The position numbers were made by a program, and so were the translations under genes. From NCBI RefSeq assembly GCF_029867415.1, contig NW_026705330.1:124001-188000 (forward strand): a DNA stretch of 64,000 nucleotides, read 5' to 3'. This document shows, piece after piece, positions 45,787-57,582 of this stretch (position 1 is its first letter; the number at the start of each line of letters is the position of its first letter). This DNA comes from Vicia villosa. Lineage: Eukaryota; Streptophyta; Magnoliopsida; Fabales; Fabaceae. The notes below the pieces were generated by a model. It saw only the letters and a list, made by a program, of their open reading frames with translations, searched no databases and had not been told where the DNA came from.

Positions 45787-46480
45787 GCAATCCATTACTA
45801 TTTATCTTTAAATCAAATAATTTTTGTACCTTAAAATTATTTTATATCACACCAAAACCCCTATACCAGATAGCGGTATTAGCCGCATATTACAAATGAA
45901 ACATACATGGAGTATATTTTTATTTTATATGATAAGCTTAAAATTGGGTATCCGTCACTATTCACCAGCTCATTGGTTGTAATAATATATTTATTTTAAC
46001 ATAGAAAATGCAAGCACGCGTTGCTACGACCAATTCAAACAGGACGTGTGGCAGAAACTTGTCCATGCCATTTCTAGTGTTTCGTGTAAACTCTCTTTCC
46101 TTTTTCTTTAAATTAAAGTATCAATTGAATGTGTTTATATTTAACACGTTTTAATAATTCTTGTGAGGCTGGCAAGGTAGACACAATTAAATAATTTTGC
46201 GACCGGCATGCCAAATGGTACTTGTCTCCCTTGACTGAAAATAATTAAAAATAAAAATTAATTAAAAGAATAAAATAAACAAAAATAATATTCCCTCAGA
46301 ATATTTTTTATATGAGGTGTTTCATTTTTATATTTATTGAACAACTTTTGTATTTGAAATTGATTTGTGAAGGAATGATCAAACCAACTTGATTTTATCT
46401 ATAACATTGGAAGGTTTTGGTGGTCCTGTTATTGGATCAAACCGAATACGGGTTTACTTCTTTCTATTGTAAGTTATGAA
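45787..46480. other. Intergenic
   Basis: AT-rich sequence; no gene seen. Confidence 0.45.
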
Positions 46481-46635
46481 TTTTTTTTAATAGAGTGGTA
46501 TCATTCCTTCCGTGCCGACTAATTCACCAGAGAGGAGCTTTTTAAACTCTCCCACGTAGCTTCTGAAAGTTGACCCCGAGCTCCTTCGAACTCAGGACCT
46601 TAAGGGAAGCACGCCCTTGAGGCCCAAGCTCCACA
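46481..46635 (-). mobile_element. SINE-like element
   Basis: Read on the minus strand: a head with TGTGGAGCTTGGGCCTC, a B-box-like GAGTTCGAAGG near 46580-46590, a body ending ATACCACTCTATT and a poly-A tail (poly-T at 46481-46488). Resembles tRNA-derived plant SINEs. I could not identify a target duplication. Confidence 0.55.
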
Positions 46636-47458
46636 ATATAACAATTATTCGTTGACCTTTACAATTTATTTTTTATTTTTTTGTGAGACCTTTACAATTT
46701 ATTTGATTTGACCAAAATACTTATAAAAAAAAGTTATAAAATAAAAAAATAAAAAAATTATATTTTAGATGACTTATGTTAAATTATCGAGTGATTACAA
46801 TGGTTATTCTCAAGAAATCTTTTTACTCAGCTATCCGATCCATATTATATTTGAAAAAAATTGCATTCTGAATAACTTATAGACAAGTTATCCGGTTATG
46901 ATAAAAATAAAGAAAATTATTTACGGTACATTATTTGTTGTATCAAATTCAGTTTTGGCGACGTTTGAATTATGGGTGTTCATGGTTCATTAATTGCATT
47001 GAATCAAATCATATTAATGATTTGGTTCAGTTTTCATTAACCACTTTAATAATAAACGAGTTAATTGCTAAAACAATTTAAGTTCAGTTTAAAACCAATT
47101 TAAAACTAGTTTATTTTTATAAACTGGTTTATAATCAAATTGTATTTATAAACTGGTTTTATATTTAAAACTTTTTTAGAACCAATTTTTTTCAGAAATA
47201 AAATTTTTAATTTTTTTTTTACTCTTGAGAAAAAAATTTACAGAAATTTATTTTTAATTTTTTAATTTTCTAAAAAATATTATTTCCAATTTAAAAAAAA
47301 TGTATTTCTTATTTTTCAGAAAAATTTATCAATTTTTATTTTTTAAAACAAATATTATAAAATTTATAAAATTTGGTGGCATTGTGTTAAAATATTTCGA
47401 CTACAAGGCTGTAATGAATATCAATATTGGTTTTGTATAGAATTAAGTTCTCTCTAAA
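46636..47458. other. AT-rich sequence, possible MITE arm
   Basis: Contains GGGTGTTCATGGTTC near 46975 and repeated AACCAATTT/AAACTGGTTT words. With AACCATATTTTTACTCACC near 48482 this could be an old inverted-repeat element split by later insertions (weak). No gene. Confidence 0.35.
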
Positions 47459-47466
47459 TAAAGTTA

Positions 47467-47632
47467 GAGAAATGCTAACCAATGCCCTCAGGACAATTGT
47501 TAAAATTTTAAAATAGTAACTTTATCTCGGTAATCTGCGTATTTAATGTTTTGGAAATTGAAATATTAAATTTTTTATAAAATATATTTTTTTTATAAAT
47601 GTTTAACCATTGTCCTGGGTTAGCAAAACTCG
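47467..47632. mobile_element. Small Mutator-like MITE
   Basis: A 166-bp element with inverted ends sharing GCTAACC and an AGGACAAT(T/G)GTTAAA block. It has a perfect 8-bp duplication TAAAGTTA (47459-47466 and 47633-47640). Confidence 0.75.
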
Positions 47633-47640
47633 TAAAGTTA

Positions 47641-48106
47641 TTAACATGACATCAATTATTGGATGTGTAATGCAATATTTTACTATACTTGAATTTTAAC
47701 ATCAACTAAAATTAAGCTCTCTCTTCTTTTACGATATAATTTTGGTGTATATATTAACCACTCAAGGAAAAAGCTCAATAGAAATTATAACAGGAGAACA
47801 TCTTTTTGGGGCCTATTATACTTAAATTATTATTTTTCATATTTTATAAAACTATATATTTTATTTATGAAATAATAACTTTTCATTTTTAGTTTTTTAA
47901 ATTTACAGAAAAAAATATTTTTTTTATTTAAAAAATTATATTTTTTAAAATTTTAATAAAATTTTTTAGAAACAGTTATTTAACGGTTTAAACTTGTTTT
48001 TAACTTAAATTTGGATAACTGAATTGTTTATAATATATGATTCAGTTTATTAACCATTTAAATGGTTTAAGTTTTTTTTTGATTCAGCGCAATTCGGTTA
48101 TAACAT
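47641..48106. other. AT-rich sequence
   Basis: Low-complexity A/T sequence with no gene; the last bases (48093-48108) form the left target duplication of the LINE. Confidence 0.4.
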
Positions 48107-48471
48107 ATGGCTGGGTGATTCTGTGCATTTGTCCATGGAGGAGTTGAGGAATTTTCTGGACCACGCTGATAAGGTTAGGGCTAAAGAAGATCGATTAACT
48201 GTGGGTATTATTTGGTTAGCAGTTTTGAGGAACTTGTGGGTAATGCGAAACGCCATTCTCTTTAAAGGTAATATCTTTAACTTTGATGAGTACTTTTCTG
48301 CTATTGTTCTGAGCTCGTGGAAGTGGTTTAGAGTAGTTAATGGATCTTCTATAGCTTGTAACTTTTATGCTTGGAACACTTTCCCTCTATCCTGTATAAA
48401 GAGGTGATTCGTATCTTGTGTAATTTGGTTTCCTGAGTTTTTTATTAATACCATTACTTATTAAAAAAAAA
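48107..48471 (+). pseudogene. 5'-truncated LINE (3' end of ORF2)
   Basis: An open frame from about 48108 to 48407 encodes the tail of a plant L1-type ORF2. It begins WLGDSVHLSMEELRNF, followed by IIWLAVLRNLWVMRNAILFK, LSSWKWFRV, and CNFYAWNTFPLSCIKR before the stop. This matches the zf-RVT region after the reverse transcriptase. A short 3' UTR and an A-run (48463-48471) follow. Imperfect duplications TTCGGTTATAACATAT (48093-48108) and TTCGGTTAACCATAT (48475-48489) flank it. Everything upstream of the last ~100 residues is missing, normal for LINE copies. Confidence 0.8.
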
Positions 48472-48489
48472 TGGTTCGGTTAACCATAT

Positions 48490-49627
48490 TTTTACTCACC
48501 TCTAGTTTGAATGATCTTTTTAGTTTGACAATGAGTTTTAAACTTAGTTATTTTTGGCAATGGTTTTCAATTTGATGTCTATTGTGTCAATTCAAAAATA
48601 AAATAAAAACTATCGTAAAATTTATAACAAGTTATCTGTAAAATTTATAACAAGTTATCCGAAGAAGAACAGTATCGAAAAATTTATAATTAAATTATCC
48701 AAAATAAATATATAATTTAGGAAATATGATAAAGAGAAATTATATATTAGAATTTTTTAAGTGATGTTTTCTGACACATTAATGTAGGAGTATAAAATTT
48801 TCTGTGATTTTGATAAAACATAATAATAAATAAAAGATATATAATTGAAATATTTTGAAAAATAAAAAGGTAGAAGGATAATTGTTAGAATATAAGGTAA
48901 ATACTTTTTGTGAACATTATATAATTTATTTTTTGAGAAAAGAACATTATAGAAAGTTGAAAGGTTTGTTTTAAAACTTATATCAATTAGATATTTTAAA
49001 GTTATTGTTTCAGTTTTTTCTCTTTCTATTTCATTAGCATTTCAAAGACAAAAGAAAATTGAATATTCTTCTTTTTAAAAACTTACTAATTTGATAGTGA
49101 AAATGTTTATATTATAGACTAAAATTAAAGTCGTTGTATTTTTACTTTTATAAATATTTATTTAGAGTCATAATGACCTAAGGGGTTTTTCAACGTCGAC
49201 TTAGTCTTTATTAAAAGAGTAAATCATAATTGAAGTTATGATGTGTTCAAAGTTAATTTTCTTTATTGTTTTTTTTAAGCAAGGAATAAAATTAAAAGGA
49301 GTACTAGGGGTACTCAATCCCTCTTACAAAAATCGGTAGCGAACCGAAGAGAGACGCGATATTACATAACAATTGAAATCTAGCTTAAGAAATGCAAAGG
49401 ATCTTTGCAAAATACACAAAAATTACAATTGTCGTACGTAATGTCGCCGTGAAAAGACCATTTTCAAATCAACACTTTGATTCTTCAAACAATGTCCGAG
49501 ACACTCCAACTATCATTCCCGAAAATGACATTATTCCTTAGTAATTAAATTTTAAAAAAAAAGTAGTCTGGAGGTTGCAATTTTGGAAAACTAGTTGTTT
49601 AGAGGAAAATGCTACGTGTTTAAGGAA
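48490..49627. other. Unassigned sequence
   Basis: AT-rich, no gene. The block 49290-49540 (AGGAGTACTAGGGGTACTC, GAGAGACGCGATATTACATAAC) looks like LINE 3'-region sequence in reverse, but I cannot confirm it. Confidence 0.3.
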
Positions 49628-50160
49628 AATGCAATTGATGTTTGGAAGGATTTGAGAGAATTTTTTCTCAAGATAAGCTTATTTGTATTTCACAATTACA
49701 ACAAGAAATTTACATTTTTATACAAAATTCCAAGACAGTCACTAACTTATACTCTACTTTGAAAGTTTTTTTGGAAGAATTGGAGATTTACATATTAATC
49801 TCTATTTTTTCTTATTGAATGTTCATGTGAAGCTATGAGACAAGCCAAAAAAATCATGGTTTAATATATGCTATAAGATTTCTTAATAGTTTAAATGAAA
49901 ATTTTATTGTGATTATGCCAACTATGAGCGAGATTTACTTAATGGTTCTTCAACATTAAAGACAAGGAAAATTTTCTGCTAGTGATGATTCACAAACCTT
50001 GATCAATATTATGGGATTCAAGAAATTCAATTCTATGTCAGGTATTTCCAATTTTCAGCACAACTTTTCAAAGTCTAAGATTTGGACTCATTGTGGTAGG
50101 TCTGGCCACACGATTGAGGTCTCTTATAGAAAAAAATGATTTTCCATCTAATTTTGGTAA
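49628..50160 (+). pseudogene. Degenerate Ty1/copia gag (third lineage)
   Basis: Broken plus-strand fragments follow the usual order of a copia Gag: DVWKDLRE; LQQEIY; a TLKVFLEELEI stretch; a CEAMRQAKK phrase (49830-49860); RFLNSLNENFIVIMP-like (49877-49920); and a zinc-knuckle relic WTHCGRSGHTIEVSY (50087-50131). In the knuckle the first Cys is Trp and the last Cys is Ser. Several stops and frame changes. Directly followed by a gypsy LTR. Confidence 0.7.
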
Positions 50161-50189
50161 ATGTTCATTTGCCAACAAAATGCTACCAC

Positions 50190-50722
50190 TGTAACACCCC
50201 AAATCTACCCCGCAATTATAAGCGAAAATCAGAGTGCATTTAAAAATATTCTTCAAATGATGGGATGTCACAATTCGACTTAACCAAACAAATATACTTA
50301 TATTTTATTTAATAAAGATACATAGCATTCGGAACAAAACTTCATTCACCACTTACAACTTAAACTTATAAACACCTTTCAATTCAACTTAACATAAATG
50401 TCATCATGGAATACAACAATCAAATAATAACGACTAATCCCCCCCGAGTGCTACGTATCAGAGCAATGGACACCAACTCGACTAGCCATAAAGCAACATA
50501 AAGACTTCACATCAATAACTTCGAACATCCACGACTAATCTTGAGTACCTGCCCATTTCCCATGGTAGGGGAAATATCAGCAAAGGGATGAGATATCTTA
50601 CAATATAAAGGAATGCATGATAAATAATATAGGAGATATAGATCATACATAATTTCACCACTTCGCATCGCACAACATCTTATAACAAACTGTCATCACA
50701 AAACAACTTATCAATATAATAC
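50190..50722 (+). repeat. Ty3/gypsy LTR, 5' part, cut by E3
   Basis: Begins TGTAACACCCCAAATCTACC, the usual start of a common legume gypsy (chromovirus-type) LTR; left flank ACCAC. It is truncated at 50722 where E3 inserted; the remainder should follow E3 beyond the window. Confidence 0.7.
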
Positions 50723-51694
50723 TGTTAGAACAAGAATTGTTCTGATCAATATTCTTAGTTTTGATGATAACATTATGCATTTTCCATTTCAGGAAATATA
50801 TAAAGAGTATGCACAATTCAGTGCAAGAAGGACTGACTCAGAAGGTTCAAGTATGCAACATCAGAACATGCTCTCGCAAGACATCAGAAGATGGTCAAGC
50901 AGAATCAGAACATGGTCTATGAAGCATCAGAAGAACTTGAGTTCAGAAGCAGAAGCACTGAAGTTCTTATGGTATCACGCTAGAAGCACTTCAAAGTCAG
51001 AAGAAAAGAAGATGCTCTGCACCAAGCTGAATGACTCTGATATTCAAACGTTGTATCTACAAACATCAAATCAGAAGCAAGTACAAGTTGACAGGCTACG
51101 CTGACTGGCAAAAGGAACGTTAGAAGCTATTAAAGGCAAAGTCAGTTAAAGCAAGAAAAGCAAGGCTCGAGGTAGTTGACAAAAGAGTGAAACATTAAAT
51201 GCAAAGCCGTACGGATCACGCAACACATTAAATGCTCCCAACAGTCATCTTCTCATAACGCCTATAAATAGAAGTTCTGATGAGAAGCTGAAAACACAAC
51301 TCTTGTGATTATAGCTTTTTAAGAAGCATTTGAATACTCTTGTAAACATTTATTTTACATTGATTTGTAAAAGGTTCCTAGATTGATCAAGTTGTGATCA
51401 GTAGACTCTAGAAGACTTAGAAGTTTCTAAGTGGTGAATTTCCTAGAGTGATCAAGGTGTGATCAGAATACTCTAGAAGACTTAGAGGGTATCTAAGTGG
51501 AAAACCATTGTAATCAAGATTGATTAATGGATTAAATCCTCAGTTGAGGTAAATCACTCTAAGGGGGGTGGACTGGAGTAGTTTCGTTAACAACGAACCA
51601 GGATAAAAATATTGTATTCATTATTATTGTCTTAAGAGTTTTTAAAGTCACAGTTATTCAAACCCCCCCTTTCTAAGTGTTTTTCTATCCTTCA
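50723..51694 (+). repeat. E3 5' LTR
   Basis: 972 bp, TGTTAGAACAAG...ATCCTTCA; about 160 bp shorter than the E4 LTR. TATA-like TATAAATA at 51263-51270. Confidence 0.93.
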
Positions 51695-51708
51695 ATTGGC
51701 ATTAGAGC
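51695..51708 (+). other. E3 primer binding site
   Basis: ATTGGCATTAGAGC; one change (C to T) from the ATTGGCATCAGAGC of E1, E2 and E4. Confidence 0.85.
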
Positions 51709-51777
51709 ACCGGTTCTAGGTGCAAGCACTTAACCGTGTTAGAAAAAGATTCAGGGTGAGAAAAACACTAAGTCAAT

Positions 51778-53712
51778 ATGGTTGATGCTATTCCTCCTCC
51801 TACTACATCTACTTCAAATGATCAATACAACAATGGAAATGGAAATGGATATTCTAGACCACCAGTATTTGATGGTGAAAACTTTGAATACTGGAAAGAT
51901 AGATTGGAAAGTTACTTTCTTGGTTTAGATGGTGATTTGTGGGACTTGCTTGTGGATGGTTACAAACATCCAGTGAATGCTAGTGGAGCAAAGATGTCAA
52001 GACAAGAGATGAGTGATGATCAAAAGAAACAATTTAAAAATCATCATAAGTCTAGGACTATTCTGCTGAATGCTATTTCTCATTCTGAATATGAGAAGAT
52101 ATCAAACAGAGATACTGCCCATGACATCTTTGAATCATTAAAGATGACTCACGAAGGAAATGCCCAAGTCAAAAAGACAAAAGCTCTTGCATTAATCCAG
52201 AAGTATGAAGCCTTCAAGATGGAGGATGATGAAAACATTGAAACAATGTTCTCAAGATTTCAAACCTTGACTGCTGGATTAAGAGTGCTTGACAAGGGAT
52301 ATACAAAGTCTGATCACGCCAAGAAGATCATCAGAAGCTTTCCCAGAAGATGGGGCCCAATGGTGACTGCATTCAAGATAGCAAAGAATCTGAATGAAGT
52401 ATCTTTGGAAGAGTTGATCAGCGCCTTGAGGATTCATGAAATAGAGCTGGATGCTAATGAACCTCAAAAGAAAGGTAAGTCTATTGCATTAAAATCTTTA
52501 AATAAAAAATGCACTAACGCTTTTCAGGAAGAAGAAGAAGATTCTGAAGAATCAGAATCAGAAGAAGAAGAAGATGAACTATCCATGATCTCCAGAAGGG
52601 TAAACCAACTCTGGAAGAGTAAGCAAAGGAAGTTCAAGAACTTCAGAAGTTCTAAAAAGCCTGAAAGAGGAGAATCTTCTGGAATCAGAAGATCTGACAA
52701 AAATAAGGTCACATGCTTTGAGTGCAAGGAGTCAGGTCACTACAAGAGTGAGTGTCCAAAGCTTCAGAGGGAGAAACCCAAGAAGAAGTTCCAGAAGAAG
52801 AAAGGTCTTATGGCAACTTGGGATGATTCAGATTCATCAGAATCAGAATCAGACTCTGAAGACGAGCAAGCCAACATAGCATTGATGGCTACTATGGATG
52901 ATGAATAAGAATCTACATCAGAATCAGACTCTGACTTTGAAGAGGTATTTTCTGAACTATCTAGAGATGAGCTTGTTTCCAGTTTAGCTGAAATTCTTGA
53001 AATCAAGGCTAAGCTTAGTATCAAGTACAAAAAGCTGAGAAAGATCTTTGTATCTGAAACTAAGAAGCTTGAATTAGAAAATTATGAACTTAAAGAAAAA
53101 GTTTTAAAACTATCCAAAGATGCTGAGTCATCTTCTGGTTCAGAAAAATCTATTCCAAGCTTGAACAATATTCTTGAAGAATATGACTTGAGTTTCAGGA
53201 AATTCTTATCTAGAGGTATTGGTAGAAGTCAACTTGCCTCCATGATATATGCTGTGAGTGGAAACAAGAGAGTTGGCATAGGTTATGAGGGTGAAACCCC
53301 ATCTAAACTTGAGCCCGTAGATGATATGAAAATCACATACAAGCCATTGTATGATCAGTTCAAGTATGGCCACTCCCATGATATTAGGTTCACCTCACAT
53401 GCTAAAAGCTTTCAAATTACACACACAAAGAAGCATGTAACACAAAATAGAAAATATCATGTTGCTCAACCTAAGGAATATCATGCTGTACCTCCTGTTA
53501 AATATCATGCTAAACCCAAGTTCAATCAGAACTTGAGGAAAACTAACAAGAAAGGACCCGAGAAAATGTGGGTACCTAAGGAGAAGATAATTGCTGTTGC
53601 AGATATCCTTGGCAGCAAAGAAGAAAAAGCAAAACATGTCATGGTACCTGGACTCTGGGTGCTCGAGGCACATGACGGGAAAAAGGTCTATGTTCCAAGA
53701 CCTGGTGCTTAA
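51778..53712 (+). pseudogene. gag: E3 gag, one premature stop
   Basis: Frame of 645 codons from ATG 51778 to a stop at 53710-53712, broken by TAA at 52906-52908 where E4 has TCA. Copia Gag core at residues ~20-235, acidic Glu/Ser segment ~250-265, CCHC knuckle CFECKESGHYKSEC at residues 313-326, second acidic segment, coiled-coil-like stretch (53020-53130), then a basic His/Lys-rich C-terminus. The gag frame continues over the protease sequence for 122 nt in a different frame, ending VYVPRPGA. Gag packages the RNA; the knuckle binds it. Confidence 0.92.
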
Positions 53713-56699
53713 GTCCGCTGGAGAAGTCAAGTTTGGAGGAGATCAGAAGGGCAAGATTATTGGCTCTGGAACCATAAGTACTGGTAACTCTCCTTCCATA
53801 TCTAATGTACTTCTTGTAGAAGGATTAGCTCATAACTTATTATCCAGAAGTCAATTAAGTGACAATGGTTATGACATAATCTTCAATCAAAAGTCTTGCA
53901 AAGCTTTAAGTCAGAAGGATGACTCAATCCTATTTACAGGCAAGAGAAAGAACAACATTTACAAGATTGATCTTCAAGATCTTAAGAATCAGAAGGTAAC
54001 TTGTCTTATGTCTGTTAGCGAAGAGCAATGGGTCTGGCACAGAAGATTAGGCCATGCTAGTTTGAGAAAGATTTCTCAGATTAACAAACTAAATCTGGTC
54101 AGAGGACTCCCAAATCTGAAATATAAATCAGATGCTCTTTGCGAAGCATGTCAGAAAGGGAAGTTTTCCAAACCTGCATTCAAGTCTAAGAATGTTGTTT
54201 CTTCCTCTAGGCCGCTAGAACTTCTGCACATTGATCTGTTTGGCCCTGTCAAAACAACATCTGTCAGAGGGAAGAAATATGGATTAGTCATCGTAGATGA
54301 TTATAGCCGTTGGACATGGGTAAAGTTCTTGAAATACAAGGATGAGTCTCATTCAGTGTTCTTTGACTTCTGCACTCAGATTCAATCTGAGAAAAAGTGT
54401 AAAATCATAAAGGTCAGAAGTGATCATGGTGGCGAATTTGAGAACAGATTCTTTGAGATTTATTTCAAAGAAAATGGTATTGCCCATGATTTCTCTTTCC
54501 CTAGAACTCCACAGCAAAATGGAGTTGTAGAGCGAAAGAATAGGACTCTACAAGAAATGGCCAGAACCATGATCAACGAGACCAATATGGCTAAGCACTT
54601 CTGGGCAGAAGCAATAAATACTGCATGTTATATTCATAATAGAATCTCCATAAGACCTATTCTTAATAAGACTCCTTATGAATTGTGGAAGAACAAAAAG
54701 CCCAACATTTCATATTTTCATCCTTTTGGATGTATTAGCTACATTCTGAACACTAAGGATCATCTGAGTAAGTTTGATTCTAAGGCACAGAAGTGTTTCC
54801 CTCTTGGATATTCTGAACGCTCAAAAGGCTATAGAGTATACAATACTGAAACATTGATTGTTGAAAATCAAGCAATATCAGATTTGATGATAAGCTTGGT
54901 CTTGAAAAGCCAAAGCAGTTTGAGAATTTTGCAGATATTGAAGTCTGTGACTCAGAAGCTGAAGAACCCAGAAGCAAGGCGTCAGAAGATCAAGTTGCTG
55001 CTTCATTGGAAAATCTCAGAATTTCTGAAGAGCCAACTGTCAAAAGATCTTCTAGACTCAACTCTGCTCACTCAGAAGATGTCATTCTTGGAAAGAAAGA
55101 AGATCCTATCAGAACAAGAGCATTCCTTAAGAACAATGCAGAATGTCAATTAGGTCTTGTTTCTCTAATCGAGCCAACTTCTATTGACCAAGCTCTAGAA
55201 GATGCAGACCGGATAATTGCCATGCAAGAAGAACTTAATCAGTTTACAAGGAATGATGAATGGGATCTTGTTCTTATACCAAAAGGATTCAACATCATTG
55301 GAACCAAGTGGGTCTTCAGAAACAAGCTAAGCGAAAAAGGAGAAGTTGTAAGAAACAAAGCCAGACTGGTTGCTCAGGGCTATAGTCAGCAAGAAGGCAT
55401 AGACTATATAGAAACCTTTGCACCAGTGGCCAGGTTAGAATCTATTCGCTTATTGATTTCTTTTGCCACTCAACATAACATCACTCTATATCAGATGGAT
55501 GTTAAGAGTGCTTTCTTAAATGGTTATATAGAAGAGGAAGTTTATGTCCACCAACCTCCTGGTTTTGAAGACTCAAAGTCTCCAGAACATGTTTTCAAAT
55601 TAAAGAAATCATTATATGGATTGAAGCAAGCTCCTAGAGCTTGGTATGAAAGATTAAGTTCTTTCCTTCTAGATAATGGTTTCACTAGAGGACAAGTGGA
55701 TACTACTCTCTTTTGTAAAACCTTTAAGAAATATATTTTATTTTGTCAAATTTATGTTGATGATATTATCTTTGGAACCTCTAATGCTACACTTGGAAAT
55801 GAGTTTGCTAAGTCTATGCAGGCTGAGTTTGAGATGAGCATGATGGGAGAACTCAAGTACTTTCTTGGGATTCAAATCAATCAAACTTCTGATGGAACAT
55901 ATGTTCATCAAACCAAGTACGTGAAAGAACTTATGAAGAAGTTTAATCTTTCTGAAAGCAAAGAAGCCAAAACTCCTATGCATCCAACGTGTGTCCTAGG
56001 TAAGGATGAGGTAAGTAAGAAGGTAGATCAGAAGCTCTACAGAGGTATGATTGGATCTCTTCTATATCTTACTGCTTTTAGACCTGACATTCTATTCAGT
56101 GTTTTCTGTGTGCAAGATTCCAATCAGATCCTAAAGAAACTCACTTAACAGCTGTTAAGAGAATTATGAGGTATCTGAAAGGTACTACTAATGTTGGTTT
56201 ATTCTACAGAAGATCTGAAGAATACAACTTAGTAGGATTTTGTGATGCTGATTACACTGGAGATAGAATCGAAAGAAAGAGTACTTCTGGAAGTTGTCAA
56301 TTTCTTGGAAGTCATCTGATCTCCTGGTACAGCAAAAAGCAAGCTACCATTGCCCTATCCACAACATAAGCAGAATATGTTACTGCTGCTAGAAGTAGTA
56401 CACAGATGCTCTGGATGAAGAGTCATCTAGAAGATTATCAGATATATGAGAGTAACATTCCTATCTTCTGTGATAATACTTCTGCTATATGTTTATCTAA
56501 GAATCCAATCTTACATTCCAAAGCTAAACATATTGAGATCAAACATCGTTTTATTAGGGACTATGTTCAGAAGGGTGTTCTTTCTTTAAGCTTTGTTGAT
56601 ACAGCCCATCAATGGGCTGATATCTTTACAAAACCCCATGCTGAAGATAGGTTTAAGTTCATTCTGAAGAATATCAGTATGGATTTATGCCCAGAATGA
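53591..56699 (+). pseudogene. pol: E3 pol, two frameshifts and one stop
   Basis: Opens after TAA at 53588-53590, in +1 frame relative to gag. Protease LDSGCSRHMTG at 53648-53680; HHCC finger and pre-integrase 54030-54170; integrase with LHIDLFGPV, RSDHGGEFEN and GVVERKN, then WAEAINTACYI; RT with QMDVKSAFLNGY and YVDD at 55753-55764; RNase H with CDADYTGD, a TTxAEY site where the codon before AEY is TAA (56367-56369), and CDNTSAICLS; stop TGA 56697-56699. A one-base loss near 54866 and another near 56107 shift the frame. All catalytic motifs other than the damaged RNase H Glu region are readable. Confidence 0.93.
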
Positions 56700-57185
56700 G
56701 AAGATGAGAAGTTCCGACGTATGGATTAAATCTGAAATGATTATGTCTTATCTTCTTATAAGAAGTTCTGATGTTGATCAATTAGAAGTTCTGATTCTGT
56801 TATTTCTAACGTTTCATTATCTAAGTTGATTCATAATCTCTTTTAAAGTAAAACAACTGTCACAACTATTCTAGAAGATGAACACGTGTTCACTCTATTT
56901 GGACAAGCATGCGTGCAGCTGATGAGACGCCGCCCTAGGTAACTGTGCAAATCATTTCAAATATTATGTTATCTCTCATAACATCACTTTTCAATAAATG
57001 CATTTCTTTTTCATTCTGTAACCTTGTTCATTCAAACACATATTGCATTTCTTTTCAAATCCATCTATATATAAACACATCTCCATAACATTTCATCTCT
57101 TTACATTCTCTCTCTTCATTCATTGTCTCTTTCGTTCATCTCTCTCTTTCTCGTTTTTACATAAACCCTAGTTTCTAAACCGAAT
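56700..57185 (+). other. E3 pol to env-like spacer
   Basis: Untranslated spacer of the family with GAACACGTGTTC (56879-56890), CTATATATAAA (57064-57074) and ACATAAACCCTAG (57160-57172). The TATA-like word about 30-40 bp before a CT-rich stretch could be an internal promoter for the env-like gene (speculative). Confidence 0.45.
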
Positions 57186-57582
57186 CTCAGAGTGCATTCT
57201 TGCAAGGAATCTGGCTGAGATTCTTCAGGCTCTTGCAAATTCTGATTCTGATATCCCTGCTCCAGAATATGCTGAAGATGCTTCTATGTCAGAAGCTGTT
57301 GCTGAGAATCACGTTGCTGAGAATCATCCTGCTGAGAAACTTCCTGTTCAGGAAAATCAAGATGATGTTCTCATGATTGATGTTGTTGTTGAGCATGCTA
57401 CTCCTTTGAACGATAGCTGTGAAGCTTCTTTTGCTGAACCTTCTGTTCTGGTGAACGCCATGAAGGCTCTTCAAAAGAATCAAGTTGATCTAGCTTCTCA
57501 TTTGGATAAGCATGAAGATACTCACAATGAGTTTCGCTCATTCATGAAGATGCAGTCTGAAAGCACTTCTGAGATTCAAAAC
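57186..57582 (+). pseudogene. E3 env-like gene, C-terminal part only
   Basis: The open stretch corresponds to the last ~130 codons of the E2 gene at 10650-12872 (EDASMSEAV..., AMKALQKNQVDLASHLDKHE, NEFRSFMKMQSE). The start and about 575 codons are missing through an internal deletion whose junction is near 57215. The reading frame then runs into E4, inserted at 57583. Loss of most of the gene predates or is independent of the E4 insertion. Confidence 0.82.

Larger units (their letters stand above)
50723..57582 (+). mobile_element. E3: SIRE-type Ty1/copia element (visible part)
   Basis: Plus strand; 5' LTR, PBS, gag, pol and an internally deleted env-like gene are visible. Left flank AATAC; E4 inserted at 57583 with flank AAAAC. 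The 3' end and 3' LTR of E3 must lie beyond E4, outside the window. Compared with E4 it has two premature stops and two 1-base losses in the coding region. Confidence 0.92.

Noticed and set aside
52524..53030. Minus-strand Ser-rich open frames in gag of E3 (and the equivalents in E2 and E4)
   Set aside because: Produced by the complement of Glu/Asp/Ser-rich codons of Gag; not genes.
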